From contig CM047431.1 of the NCBI GenBank assembly GCA_026168455.1, positions 28,399,569-28,463,568 of the forward strand: DNA of 64,000 nt, in the 5' to 3' direction. Shown here piece after piece: positions 48,398-59,711 of this stretch (the stretch's first letter is position 1; each line of letters begins with the position of its first letter). The position numbers were made by a program, and so were the translations under genes. Below the pieces are notes generated by a model that saw only the letters and a program-made list of their open reading frames with translations, was not told the DNA's origin and did not search any database. This DNA comes from Theocolax elegans (lineage: Eukaryota > Arthropoda > Insecta > Hymenoptera > Cerocephalidae).

Positions 48398-49207
48398 GGC
48401 CTTTGGAAAACGGATCTTAACCAAACTGAGATATGCTTTGTAATACAAAAATATAAAGAAATACAGACTTCTAGACCCTAACGCGTTAATTTACCAAAGT
48501 TGTAAGCTAATAAGGTAAATTTATAAATAAAATTACTTCCAATTTAATTGCTTATAACTCAAAAACAAATGAAGATAAACAATCAAACCAGGAAATATAA
48601 GACAATTGAGATCAAGTAGATATGGTTTAAAAAGAAATAAGCTCAAATCGGTCAATTTGCCTCAAAGTTGTAGAGAAAATAAGAAATAGTAGAATATTTA
48701 CCCAAAATTTACTATTAAAAATTTGTTGATTTTTTTGCCCAAAATTTATATTATTTCTTATTTTCTCTATAACTTGGACGCAAATTGACCGATTTGAGCT
48801 TATTTTTTTTAATAGTAAATTTGCGTCCAAGTTATAGAGAAAATAAGAAATAATATAAATTTTGGGCAAAAAAATCAACAAATTTTTAATAGTAAATTTT
48901 GGGTAAATATTCTACTATTTCTTATTTTCTCTACAACTTTGAGGCAAATTGACCGATTTGAGCTTATTTTTTTTAAACCATATCTACTTGATCTCAATTG
49001 TCTTATATTTCCTGGTTTGATTGTTTATCTTCATTTGTTTTTGAGTTATAAGCAATTAAATTGGAAGTAATTTTATTTATAAATTTACCTTATTAGCTTA
49101 CAACTTTGGTAAATTAACGCGTTAGGGTCTAGAAATCTGGATTTCTTTATATTTTTGTATTACAAAGCATATCTCAGAGTTTGATTAAAATCCGTTTTCC
49201 AAAGGCC
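48398..49207. repeat. 810-bp near-perfect palindrome
   Basis: It begins GGCCTTTGGAAAACGG and ends CCGTTTTCCAAAGGCC. The arms of about 400 bp meet near 48810. Within the arms the block AAGCTCAAATCGGTCAATTTG plus TTATTTCTTATTTTCTC recurs in both orientations, so the centre is a palindrome within a palindrome. No target duplication is evident. A frame at 48627-48881 is a product of the symmetry. Confidence 0.88.
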
Positions 49208-49313
49208 TTTTTGTTGCATACCATTTTCTGCAGAGTGGATCGTTATTGAGAAAAAATTCAAAGTTTTGTTATTAAATTTATGTTCAAACATGGCTACTTC
49301 AGTGGTCGCTATT
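49208..49313. other. short spacer before the Helitron
   Basis: No feature recognised. Confidence 0.4.
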
Positions 49314-49784
49314 TTGAATTAGACTATACTAATTAAATTACCAGTTAAGTATGAGCATTTATGCTTCCAAATCCAACGATTTAGCACGACCTGAATAAGG
49401 TATTGATCGCATTTTGATTTGCCTAAGCAGTTGTATTATAAAAACACTTACATATATCGCAAATATGGCCGAATTTCGAAAGAGCGGAAAAAACTCATCA
49501 GAAATGATATTTTCGAATCGAACTGTTGAATTTTTCTTTAAGAAACAGATAGTTGAACGGGAAAAACAATTTGGGACGTTTTGGTTAAAGCTATTTTTAT
49601 ATAAATACTATTATTACTAATTTATATTTCACTTTTTTCAGCTTTACAAAAAAGTATTTATAAAAAATTTAAAATAATCGTTTAAAAAAATTAAAAAGTT
49701 ATAATAATTATTAATCAATTTAAACAAATTATTAAGTTTATTATTATAACAGTGAATTATTTTGTAGAATAAACCATTTTTATA

Positions 49785-50960
49785 ATGGGTTTGACAGAAG
49801 AACAAAAATTAATTGTAAAAGGAACTGGATCATATAGCGGCGATGCTTCTATGTTGAATGATGAACACATATTAGAATTTAATAACATTCTTAAATCATG
49901 TACTCCATTTAATATGCAAGCAACTATTTTAGTTCAAAAACCGGATAATATTAACTCGATTCCATTGAATAAAAAATACATTCAATTATTATTTTCTGGA
50001 AATTATAAAAAAGGGCATTGGATTTGTATGTATTACAATAATGGAACGATACACATTTATGATAGTTTGAATGCTAAATATTTGCAAGATGAACATAAAA
50101 TTTATATCAATAGATTATTTCCAAATAGTCGACAATTAAAAATTGTTTTTGAAACAGTACAATTTCAAAGTAATAGCTATGATTGTGGAATTTTCGCTAT
50201 AGCTTTTGCTGTCTCTATTGTATTTAATTTATGTCCATGCAATTTAAACTTCGATATTTCCCAAATGCGTTTACATTTACTAAAAATATATGAAACACGT
50301 AATATTACGATGTTTCCTATTTTACAAAGTATGAACTATAATATTTCAACAATACCAATCAAAAAAAACTTCATTCATAGTTATAATTTTAATGTAAAAG
50401 AATTAAATTTCAATGCAGAAGAAATGAAAATAACAGAACAAAATTTTCAACAAAAATTAATTTCTGAACAACAAAAAATAATAAACGTATATAATACAGA
50501 TAAAATCGTTTGCGTTGATTCTATTACTCCAATGGAAATAGATTATGAAATCCCAAGTTATAGTTCATTTTGTCGAGAAAATAAAAATATACAATTAAAT
50601 GATACAGAAGAAAAGCAACTAAAACAGGAACAGCAAACCATGTTGAACAGACAAACAATAAATAATGGTGAAATAAAAACTAATCGAGAAAAAGAAGCAT
50701 TGCGAAAAAAAGAAGATTATATAAGGAGTAAAAATACTAATGATAGAAAAATAGAAGGAAAACAACTAAAGAGGAAACAGCGAACTATGTTGAAAAGACA
50801 AACAATGAATAGTGACGAAATAAAAAATGAACGAGAAAAAGAAGCTTTGCGAAAAAAAGAAGCTTATTATAATGACGACAAAGACCAATGTAATAAAAAA
50901 GAAAATAAAAAATTGAAAAGAAATTTATTAAACAAGATTAAAAAAAAAAGATATCGATAA
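49785..50960 (+). CDS. Ulp1/SENP-like C48 cysteine protease domain plus basic repeat tail (Helitron N-terminal part)
   Basis: The 391-codon frame contains a full C48 catalytic set: His78 (KKGHWICMYY), Asp93 (TIHIYDSLN), Gln128 and Cys134 (QFQSNSYDCGIFA), with the Q-x5-C spacing of Ulp1/SENP enzymes. These proteases cut SUMO or related ubiquitin-like tags. Residues 280-375 hold two copies of a basic repeat (REKEALRKKE preceded by TML.RQT.N), as in the N-terminal regions of Helitron proteins. The frame ends in a lysine-rich A-run; in another frame the text continues open for about 60 codons (KKDIDKLIQVRLNKNLKRRK) towards the zinc finger. Protease and Rep-helicase were thus probably one polyprotein, separated by a homopolymer slip. 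Confidence 0.8.
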   Translation: MGLTEEQKLIVKGTGSYSGDASMLNDEHILEFNNILKSCTPFNMQATILVQKPDNINSIPLNKKYIQLLFSGNYKKGHWICMYYNNGTIHIYDSLNAKYLQDEHKIYINRLFPNSRQLKIVFETVQFQSNSYDCGIFAIAFAVSIVFNLCPCNLNFDISQMRLHLLKIYETRNITMFPILQSMNYNISTIPIKKNFIHSYNFNVKELNFNAEEMKITEQNFQQKLISEQQKIINVYNTDKIVCVDSITPMEIDYEIPSYSSFCRENKNIQLNDTEEKQLKQEQQTMLNRQTINNGEIKTNREKEALRKKEDYIRSKNTNDRKIEGKQLKRKQRTMLKRQTMNSDEIKNEREKEALRKKEAYYNDDKDQCNKKENKKLKRNLLNKIKKKRYR

Positions 50961-53400
50961 ATTAATACAAGTCCGTTTAAATAAGAATTTAAAAAGGCGC
51001 AAATGTAGGCAAAGTGTAAAAGACATGGAAATGCCAATCATATTACTTAAAAAATTAAAAATTGACGATGGAAAAGTTTATAACGTATATGACGAACCAA
51101 TTATCACAAAAAAGATAAAAATTTGAAAGTATTAAAAGATCGTATCTTAATTAAAAATGAACAAAATCTAAAATTATTCAGTAAATCCAAAATAATAGGT
51201 GGAATAGCAAATATAGATTTTGATGAGAAAATAATTATCGAAAACAATTTGGGTTATATGTCTGGAACTTGTAAACATTGCAATGCTAAGCATTTTGCTT
51301 TTGAATATACAAAAGGTAAAAAATTTTCTAATTGTTGTCACAAGGGAAACGTAGAGATGCCAACAATTCCTGCTTATCCAGAAAAATTAAAGCAATTAGC
51401 TACAGGTACATCAGAAGATAGTCTTAATTTTCGCAAAAATATTCGAATATATAATAATGCTTTAGCTTTTGCAAGCTTTGGAGCTAATTATGACAAGTTA
51501 TCTAGCAGAGGACTGCAAATTATAAGAATTTGTGGTCAAATATATCACAATGTTTTTGCTTTACATCCAAATGAAAGTGAGGCTCGGAAATATGGATAAT
51601 TATATGTTCTAGATAATGAATTAGCTACAGCTGAAAGAAAAAGTTTTAAAAATAATTTAGATACAAAATTAGAATTGTTAAGTAAATTAGATAGCTTAAT
51701 TAGAAATGTTAATCCTTATGCTAAAGCTTATAAAATGATGTATGAGGTAGAAAAAGAAGAATTAGAACGGTGAGCTAAAAGTGGTACTATACCGCAAACA
51801 GTTACCGTGTGTATAAAACGAAATGAAAAATTAGATAAAAATATATATAATGAAGCTACTTGTAATGAAGTTGCAATGGTATTTGTAGGAAAAAATGGAC
51901 TGCCTACTTCAGAGCGGGATATAGTTATATATTCAAAATATGACAATCCAATTAGTATTCCTTTAACAAGTAAACACACTGATCCAATGACATACCCACT
52001 TATTTATCCAAATGGAGGATATGGATGGATGCCTAATATGAAATGCAAACATAAGAAAAACAATATTTCATGTTTGCAATTTTATAATTACAGACTTTCT
52101 ATGAGAAATTGATTTAATCCATACCTTAATATGGGAAAAGTTTCTCAACAGTTTACAATTGTTGCATTTGTAAAAGTTGAACTATCAAGATTATATTTTA
52201 TAAAGAAAAACCAAGATATTTTAAGAAGCGATTATTATAAAGGCGTAATGGATTATTTACATAGAAAAAAAGAATCTGAAAATGTAAAGATTGGAAAAAT
52301 GTTTATTTTGCCATCAAATTTTGTTGGGAGTTCAAGATTTAAAAAAAAAATTATATTGACTCAGTGAGTCTAGTAAATCGTTACGGAAAACCTGACTTAT
52401 TTATTACTATGACATGTAATCCAAATTGAAAAAAATTACTGAAAATTTAGAAAAATATGAAAATGCAATTGATAGACCAGATTTAGTAGTTAAAGTGTTT
52501 CATCAAAAAATAAAAGAATTTAAAGAATTGGTAGTTAAACAAGGTGTTTTAGGAAACTGTATCGCTTACACCTATGTTATCGAATTTCAAAAACGTGGAC
52601 TTCCTCACATGCATATGCTATTATTCTTAGATAAGAATTATAAAATCAATACTCCAGAAAACGTTGATGCACTCATAAATGCAGCAATTCCAAATGAAGA
52701 TATCTATCCACGGTTGTATAATATTGTAAAACAGTTTATGATTCACGGACCTTGTGGAGAACAAAACATAAGTTCACCTTGCATGGAAAAAGTGACAAAA
52801 AAATGTAAGAAGAATTTTCCAAAAAGATATAATAATAAAACAACTTTTAATTCATCAGGATATCCATCGTATATGCGAAGAAATGATGGCAAAAAAATCA
52901 ATTATAAACGTAAATATTACAATAGAGTAACTGATAATTGTTTTGTTGTTCCATATAATTCTTATTTCCTGTTAAAATTTAATTGTCACATTAATGTCGA
53001 AGTATGTTCAACAGTACAATGCATAAAATACTTATTTAAATATTGTTATAAAGGACATGACTGTGCGTATATTGAAATACGTAATGCAGGCATCAAATTA
53101 AAAGACAATTCTAATTTAACTAATAATGAAGACAACGAAAACAATGAATACGAATATGATGAAATTAAGCAGTATATTAATACAAGATATTTATGTCCAC
53201 CAGAAGCTATGCACAGACTATTAGAATACCCTTTACATGAACTTTCACATACCATAATAAGATTAGCTATTCACAATCAAGATGAACAAGAAGTATATTT
53301 TAAAGAAGGGAAAGAAAAAGAAATATTAAAAAAAAATGTAGAAACTACATTACAGCATACTTTAAATTAAATAAAATCAATTCTAAAGCACGAAATTATT
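50961..53400 (+). pseudogene. Helitron Rep part (zinc finger, Helitron-like N, HUH domain)
   Basis: In order: a CKHCNAKHF...CCHKG zinc finger (from 51123), the Helitron N segment with IPLTSKHTDPMTYPLIYPNG (about 51960), GKPDLFITMTCNPN (about 52390), the HUH motif GLPHMHMLLFL (about 52595) and the Tyr motif IKYLFKYCYKGHD (about 53025). The HUH histidines and Tyr residues of a Y2 rolling-circle initiator are in place; this domain nicks and joins single strands during transposition. Damage: TAA at 51597, TGA at 51771 and 52110, a slip in an A-run near 52340, another at 52420, and a frame change near 53365. The three in-frame stops are single-base changes, so the decay is recent. Confidence 0.9.
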
Positions 53401-55345
53401 TACATTCTGAAATACCATTACATTATGTGTTTGATAATAATTCAAAAACATGGAATGAAAGAAAAAAAACAAATAAATCTATATTAAGCAGAATGTATTT
53501 GGTGAATCCAAAAGATCGTGAACGATATTTTATAAGATTATTACTTTTACATGTAAAAGGAGCATCATCATTTCAGGATTTACGTACTGTGGATGGTATA
53601 ATTTATTCTACATTTTATGAAGCTTCTGTAGCTAGACATTTGGTGAATGAAGATAAAGAGTGGGATAGATGTTTGGAAGAAGCATCACAATTACAATTTC
53701 CTACTGCTCTTTGTGAATTATTTGCATATATTTGTATTTTTCACAATCCCATTAATGCAAAAGATTTATTCGAAAAATACAAACACTTTTTTTACCACCC
53801 AAAATACGATCAAAATGTAGGTGAAAATCTTGCATTAAACATTATTGATAAAAATTTACAATTACATGGATATTCTTTAAATGCTTTCAAATTACCCGTT
53901 ATTTCTACACACATAGAAGAAAGTGATGATACTTCGATATCATATAACAAAAGTTGCACACTTACTGAATTAGAAGTCAAAGTAAATTCTTTAAAAAATC
54001 ATCAAAAAGATATTTTCAATACTGTTGTGCAACATTTAAAAATTGAAGAAAAAAAAACATTTTTATTGATGGACCAGGAGGAAGTGGAAAAAGTTATTTA
54101 CTTAACGTTCTAATAGACTACCTAGAATTCTCAAGTATTTCATTTTTATGTGTTGCCTGGACAGGAATTGCAGCAAATTTATTACATAACGGAAAAACAG
54201 TACATACAACATTTAAATTACCACTTAATATCACAGAAAGTACTACATGTAACATTAAATCAAATTTAATAGATGGTAAAAATTTAAAGGAGGTTCAAAT
54301 TATAATATGGAATGAAATATCTATGACATCAAAACATGCCTTTGAAGCAGTCAATCGTCTACTTCAAGATATATGTAATAATAAAAAAATATTTGGTAAT
54401 AAAATGTTAGTTGTTTCTGGCGATTTTAGACAAACATTACCAGTTATCCGACATGGTAGTCGTACTGAAGTTATCGAAAATTCAGTTAAAAACAGCTACT
54501 TATGGCCAAATTTTATACGCATGACACTAAATGAAAATCTTCGAGTGACAGATAATGACAATCATTTTAGACAATGGTTATTGAACGTAGGTGAAGGTAA
54601 ACGTTTAAATATGTATGAAAAAGAAAATGATATCATTGCAGAAACTTTTGGAAATGAAATAAAAATGAATGATGTAGATTTAAATGATAAGGTTATACTG
54701 GCCCCCACAAACAATGATGTAATTGAAATTAATAATAAAATTTTAGATATAATGGAAGGGCAAACTATTGAATATTTAAATGTAGATACAGCGGAAGATG
54801 ATAATGGAGAAAACTTAGATGTCATGTTACCTACTGAATTTCTCAATACGCTTACGCCTAATGGACTTCCTCTGCATAAATTACAATTAAAAGTAGGTGC
54901 AATAGTAATTCTTCTGAGAAATTTAAATGTAAATGAAGGTCTTTGTAATGGAACAAGGTTATTAGTAAAAAAACTTATGAAACATTTAATTAAAGCAGAA
55001 ATTATAAGCGGAAAAAAAATTGGAAAATTAGTTTTAATACCATGAATCACTTTGTCACCATCTAAGGAAGAAATACCATTCAATATGCGCCGAAAACAAT
55101 TTCCCATACGATTAGGTTTCACAATGACTATTAATAAATCACAAGGACAGTCATATAAACACGTTGGTATCTATTTACCAACCCCAGGTTTTAGCCATGG
55201 TCAATTATTCGTAGCACTTTCAAGAGCTAGAAATAGAAAAAATTTGAAAATATTATTACTAAACAATGCAAAAATAGCAAGTGATAAACTAAAGGACGAA
55301 AATAAAAATTACACTAAAAATATAGTGTTTAAAGAAATATTGTAA
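53401..55345 (+). pseudogene. Helitron Pif1-like helicase part
   Basis: The frame 53427-54113 reads the linker typical of Helitrons (RMYLVNPKDRERYFIRLLLL, GIIYSTFYEASVARHL). After a slip in a T-run near 54065 the next frame gives the Walker A motif GPGGSGKS (54071-54094), WTGIAANLLHNGKTVHTTF, then IIIWNEISM, where the Walker B Asp is replaced by Asn. MLVVSGDFRQTLPVI, LAPTNNDV, then after a TGA at 55043, TINKSQGQS and LFVALSRARN complete the superfamily 1B helicase motifs. The enzyme unwinds DNA during rolling-circle transposition. The Asn in Walker B would impair ATP hydrolysis. Confidence 0.9.
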
Positions 55346-55423
55346 ATGACTACAAAATAATTTATACTTACTTTATATCAATTATATGATTAAATAAAAA
55401 GAGTGGAAATACGAGAAAAAAAT

Positions 55424-55990
55424 GAAATATTACTACTACTGTATCATTAAAGTAAATATACAAAATAATTAATATATGTTTGCGCTGAAAATCGTTAAAA
55501 TATGATTGAAAACCGGCTGCAACATATCACATTGTGAATAAGTAAGAAAATGTGTATTCATTACATCAAGTATAAAAAAAAATTAAAAAATGGAAATATG
55601 AAAAAGAACATTGAAATATTACTACTATTGAATCATTAAAGTAAATATACAAGATAATTAATATATGTTTGCGCTGAAAGTCGTTAAAATATGATTGAAA
55701 ATCGGCTGCAACATATCACATTGTGAATAAGTAAAAAAATGTGTATTCATTACATGAAGTATAAGAAAAAATTAAAAAATGGAAATATGAGAAAAAACAT
55801 TGAAATATTACTACTACTGAAACATTAAAGTAAATATACAAAATAATTAATAAATGTTTGCGCTGAAGATCGTTTAAATATGGTTGTAAACCGGCAGCAA
55901 CTTAAAAAATTGTAAATAAATACAATTTTGAAACACTGAAAGTAACAAAATTCTAAAAATCAAATCAAAAAGCTAAAAACGACTGCAGCA
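55424..55990. repeat. 189-bp tandem repeat, three copies
   Basis: Copies start GAAATATTACTACTA at 55424, 55613 and 55802, exactly 189 bp apart. The third is incomplete and diverged. Each has GTTTGCGCTGAARRTCGTT and CGGCTGCAACATATCAC. Further isolated TGCGCTGAA words stand at about 56008 and 56065, hinting at older copies. The array follows the Helitron coding part by 80 bp and may be its subterminal region. Confidence 0.9.
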
Positions 55991-56181
55991 TCATTAGATA
56001 AGCATGCGCTGAAAATCTGAATGACAAATCTGATATCATAAATTGCCGTAACATAATAAATGATTGCGCTGAAGGTCATCAACAAATTACTATAAGTCGG
56101 GTAAGACGTATATGGCGCTATGTAATGAACTATAGTGTTAAAAAATCGGATTTGCTACAAAAAAATATGACTCTTGAAATA

Positions 56182-56888
56182 TACACTCTAAACCCCAAAT
56201 AGTAAAAAGCGACGTTAGAAGTGGTAAAAAATAAGTTTTTCTCTTTTGATAAAGAGTAGATATTACGATTTGCTATATACGAAAAGATAAAACGTTAAGT
56301 TTACTCATTGTAAAGAGCAAAATGCAAAAATTGTCTTTTAAAAAGAGTAAACGCAAATATTTGCTATTTAGAAAATACTAAAATGAGATATTTACTACTT
56401 TGAAAAGTATAAAATTTTGGAAACGAAATCTAAACTAGTAAAAAGTACAAATTACTAATTGGAAAGAAGTAAAACAAGAGTAAAAGATATTTACTATTTA
56501 AAAAGTAACACATTTTTTGCACATAATCTAAAAGAACAAATAATGCATATAACTCGCTTTTGCAAAGAATAAAATAAGATAATTACTCTTTGGAAAGCTA
56601 TAAAATTTCGGGTGCCTAATCTAACAGACTTCATTTGGTATAAATATAAAAATGAGAAACTTACTATGATGATTCTTAAAACTTAAACATAAAATATTTG
56701 CCAGAGTTTCTTTGGTAACATTGCATAGTTTTCCGGGCGCATTTAGCGAACGATTTTAAGGTTAGGCATTTAAATAAATATCTTTTCGTAAATAGCAAAT
56801 CGCAATATCTACTCTTTATTAAAAGAGAAAAACCTATTTTTTACCTCTTCTAACGTCGATTTTTACTATTTGGAGTTTAGAGTGTATA
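56182..56888. mobile_element. 0.7-kb MITE with about 105-bp inverted ends (ACACTCTAAACC family)
   Basis: The left end TACACTCTAAACCCCAAATA runs for about 105 bp and is mirrored at 56783-56888 (ending GGAGTTTAGAGTGTA). TA is present at both borders. The interior is made of GTAAAA/TACTATTT words. No coding capacity. A related end is present at 59712. Confidence 0.85.
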
Positions 56889-57307
56889 CCTTACCAGTAC
56901 GTCCTCGCCGTAAGAGTCGGATAACAACATTAATATGTTGGCTAACGCTGGAAGGAAAAATATACTTTACAGAACCAGTACCATCAACTGTACAAGAACA
57001 ATCACAATAACCCCCAGCTTAACAGGATTTGGACTACAGAAAAGGATAACAAGTTTTCATCAAATACACCGATCATGCACCTAATTTTAACATCCAATGT
57101 CGTATAAATAGGTATTTAAAATTATTATTTAAATACTTAAATTTGTTGAAATTTTACAATTAAAATTGTATCTATGTGTACCATATATAAATTATTTTGC
57201 CAATACTATCATTCAAATAGAATCCCTTCCCCCATCCCAGCTGCAAAATAGTTAGTTTACATGACACACAGTTTTGTAAAGATAATTCCCGTATAAATTC
57301 TATTAAG
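56889..57307. other. AT-rich spacer, no gene seen
   Basis: A CTCGCCGTAAGAGTCGG patch at about 56906 and otherwise AT-rich sequence; nothing recognised. Confidence 0.4.
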
Positions 57308-57400
57308 GTCAGGCCAAAATGACCTATGTTACCGATATTTTGATAAAATGGTAGATTAAAGTTTTCTCGATACATATAGGTCGATTTGTCTGAAATATAT
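57308..57400. repeat. single arm of the GATAAAATGGTA inverted-repeat family
   Basis: CAAAATGACCTATGTTACCG, TTTTGATAAAATGGTAGA and TCGATTTGTCTGAAAT match 43985-44070. Confidence 0.6.
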
Positions 57401-57701
57401 AATAATATAATGATAATATTATACTATTAGACCTCCGGTTTCTGACCCTTCAAAAGACGTTACGAAATTAATCCTTCTTTAATATAATAATGTCAAAGTG
57501 TTTTTCACATGAGGGGTACCTGGGTATTTGTGTTATTCGGTTTTTGAAAAAAAGTTTTCGAAAAAGTTTTTAAAAAAGAGTCCTAGAAAAAGTTTTGTTT
57601 CAAAAACTTCTTTCATAAAAGTTCCGTCGAAAAAAGAAATTCGAGCAATAAAAATATCTTACAAATATTATATACAATTAATCCTATATCCTCTATTTAT
57701 T

Positions 57702-57775
57702 AAATTAAGGAGGATCCCGTTTCGGACGTTCTCCGGTTCTGCGGTTCTCCGGTTTGGAGTAACGACTATTTTAAT
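57702..57775. repeat. dispersed repeat, copy 2
   Basis: Shares AAATTAAGGAGGATCCCGTT, GGACGTTCT and CGACTATTTTA with 42357-42412. Here the middle holds a short repeat (CTCCGGTTCTGCGGTTCTCC). Confidence 0.6.
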
Positions 57776-58178
57776 AATACACATTATATAATAATAATAA
57801 TTAAAAATAATACGCATTGTATAATGAATATAAAATTCAAAATTTAATAATCGAATAAACTAAATGCATCTATTTTAAATGCACTCTTCTGAATAAAGCA
57901 CAATCAAAATACACCCGAGTGAGCGTTAGCGAGCGAGGTATCTGTTGCTAGTAATTAAGTATTTTGTCTTGATTTGATTACAGACTAATTAGCAATTTCA
58001 CCCGACCAAGACCAGGCGGGCTGGCAACATTTACATTATATCTTTGTTATTTTTTATATCTGTACATAGTCTTAATAATAATTAGTCTTTATTATAAATA
58101 GTGGTACTTTATTTCAAATTCCTTAAAACCTGAATCCTGGAATCTGAGCAAGGTCCGGCAAAGATTCACTCCGTTACA
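57776..58178. mobile_element. spacer ending in a foreign LTR-like terminus
   Basis: The sequence just before the shared 3' LTR ends GATTCACTCCGTTACA, the usual right end of LTRs that begin TGTAACGGAGT. No such beginning is seen in the window. The first part is AT-rich with a CGAGTGAGCGTTAGCGAGCG patch at about 57919. I infer a truncated LTR of another element that replaced the first 540 bp of the Gypsy 3' LTR. Confidence 0.3.
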
Positions 58179-59305
58179 ACACAATTTCCATATAAGGCAA
58201 AGCGTAAGACAAGGTCAGATGCATAGATTTTTAGGGTATATAAAGAAGACCAAGAACAGACACAGCCACTCCTAATTTTTCATCTAAAGCTTTCGTAAGG
58301 CGAAGCGCTGCTAGTCAACTCTTTGATTTTTATCTGAGAGCGTGGCACTGATACTCGGACTTTAAAGAAATACGCATTCAAAATCAAGAGAGATCTTGTA
58401 TTCGGGGATCGAGACGCATCGTTGACATATACGAGCCATAGTCAAGGAACTACGACTTTGACATCTGGCAATCATCGGACTCCAAAAGCATACGTATCTA
58501 ACGTCGACGCCCGCAGGTCTAGCAGGACATTATCCAGCAATTTGACACCGCTATCCACGTTCGAGGCGGACCTTCGTTCCTCACCGTATATATATGTATA
58601 TATATCTATATATTTGGGTATTTAAGGTATATTCTTTTCGGCTATCTATACGCTTGTATTATTCGTAAAGGTAAACCTGATATTTTATGTTATTTCAATT
58701 ACTGAACCAACCGTTTTCTCTTACAACAATTATTATTTGATACTGCAATTTATTTATAATAATTATTCTTTGCATTGCATTTTATTTGCAATATTTACGG
58801 TTTGAATTGCAATTTATTAACAATAATTCTTATTTCGATTATTAATTATTAATGTTTATAATAAAATAACCTTGTGTATATTTCATGCTATAATGTGTTA
58901 ACGTGTTCGCCGTACAATTGTTTATTTAATCAAAATTAAAATCGTTATTTGACTTAAATAATTTTATGCACTTGTTAGTAAAATAGTGTAATTTTATGTG
59001 CGTTTTTGCCCATTAAAAAGCTGTAAGAATTTAGTTACACGTGTTCATTTAAAGGAAAACAGCATATTATGATGTTAATATATTTAAATAAATAATGCAT
59101 GATTAATACGAAATAAAACATATATTATTTTATTTATCCCACATTATATCCTATATCTCTACTCTCAAAATAACTTCGCTCGCTACTCCCGGAGACGTAA
59201 GGCTAGTCCTAGTCAAACAAGAGCGAAAGGAACGCGAATGGTTTATTAACCATTTGCCCTCTTGTAACATTTTTTATAGTGGTTGGTACAAGTCTGGACA
59301 TGACA
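58179..59305 (+). mobile_element. 3' LTR of the Gypsy element, 5'-truncated
   Basis: It matches 7832-8245 plus about 10510-11201 of the 5' LTR with few substitutions and ends GGACATGACA. The first about 540 bp of the LTR are missing. At about 58586-58612 it has a short TA tract in place of the 2.2-kb double MITE insertion. It is followed directly by CTGT and the resumed LINE. Confidence 0.85.
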
Positions 59306-59711
59306 CTGTCAAAGGTGCTGAATATATTGAAGTGATCATGACAAGCACTCACTTATGGAACCTTTGCAAACTAGCTTCAGGACATATAGTTCGACAGCCT
59401 TATTGAAACTAATTAAGGACATACGAATCGGGATTGACAAAAAATTTGTGATATGCTTTTGCTGTTTTGCATGGGTATCTCCAGATCTGTCCAACTGTGA
59501 ATTAACTCGTATTATTCAAATTATCAACAAGCAACCATTTCTTCTGACAATATCACTCCTTGGATTGCAACTAATTTCGGAGTTCTACAAGGTTCAGTTC
59601 TGAGGCCCTTTTTGATCTGCTTGTATATAGGTAACTCGCGTGGGGTCCTTGTCTCCGCGGACGTCCAGTATATATTGGATGCAGATGATCTGCAGATTTA
59701 TTTTCAAATGC
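59306..59711 (+). pseudogene. jockey/CR1-type LINE fragment, right half (RT core)
   Basis: The reading resumes as LSKVL directly after the LTR, which is what should follow FRPTAVLSF at 7288. From 59355 it reads PLQTSFRTYSSTALLKL, DIRIGIDKKFV, then after shifts GVLQGSVLRPFLICLYIGN and ILDADDLQIYFQM. These are the palm blocks of LINE RT (the GxxQGSxLGPLLF block and the ADD box). The box Tyr is Asp here and the glycine before P is Arg, so it is inactive. It ends where a MITE end begins at about 59712. Confidence 0.75.

Larger units (their letters stand above)
49314..56180 (+). mobile_element. decayed Helitron with N-terminal Ulp1-like domain
   Basis: The coding order is Ulp1/C48 protease, basic repeat region, Helitron zinc finger, Helitron-like N domain, HUH replication initiator and Pif1-type helicase. 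The start is set where similarity to the internal copy at 46911 begins. The 3' limit is uncertain: tandem 189-bp repeats and TGCGCTGAA words follow the helicase up to the next MITE at 56182, and I could not fix a terminal hairpin with CTRR. At least seven stops or frameshifts are present, many at poly-A or poly-T runs. Confidence 0.75.
7289..59305 (+). mobile_element. Ty3/Gypsy LTR retrotransposon inserted in a LINE and expanded to 52 kb by nested insertions and satellite
   Basis: The interval begins TGTC and ends GACA, the classic inverted LTR ends. It is flanked by CTGT on both sides, and the LINE reading frame resumes across it. The left end carries a 5' LTR, a primer-binding-like region and gag-pol in + orientation. 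The right end carries a 3' LTR copy in the same orientation. Between them lie the 73-bp satellite, minisatellites, palindromes, a TIR element and a Helitron. The internal 3' part of the Gypsy element (end of integrase, polypurine tract) is missing. I infer that everything between entered after the Gypsy insertion. The 4-bp duplication is short, so chance is possible, but the LINE junction makes it unlikely. Confidence 0.6.

Noticed and set aside
48627..48881. 84-codon minus-strand frame
   Set aside because: Entirely in the centre of the 810-bp palindrome; low-complexity Phe/Ile/Leu content.
47011..49620. Duplicated 68-codon frame MICLSSCIIKTLTY (47011 and 49414)
   Set aside because: Its identity in two places is explained by duplication of the Helitron upstream region; it starts at a non-ATG codon and has no recognised domain.
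57528..57791. 87-codon Lys/Ser-rich frame
   Set aside because: Made of GAAAAAGTTTT repeats plus the dispersed GGATCCCGTT repeat; no domain.
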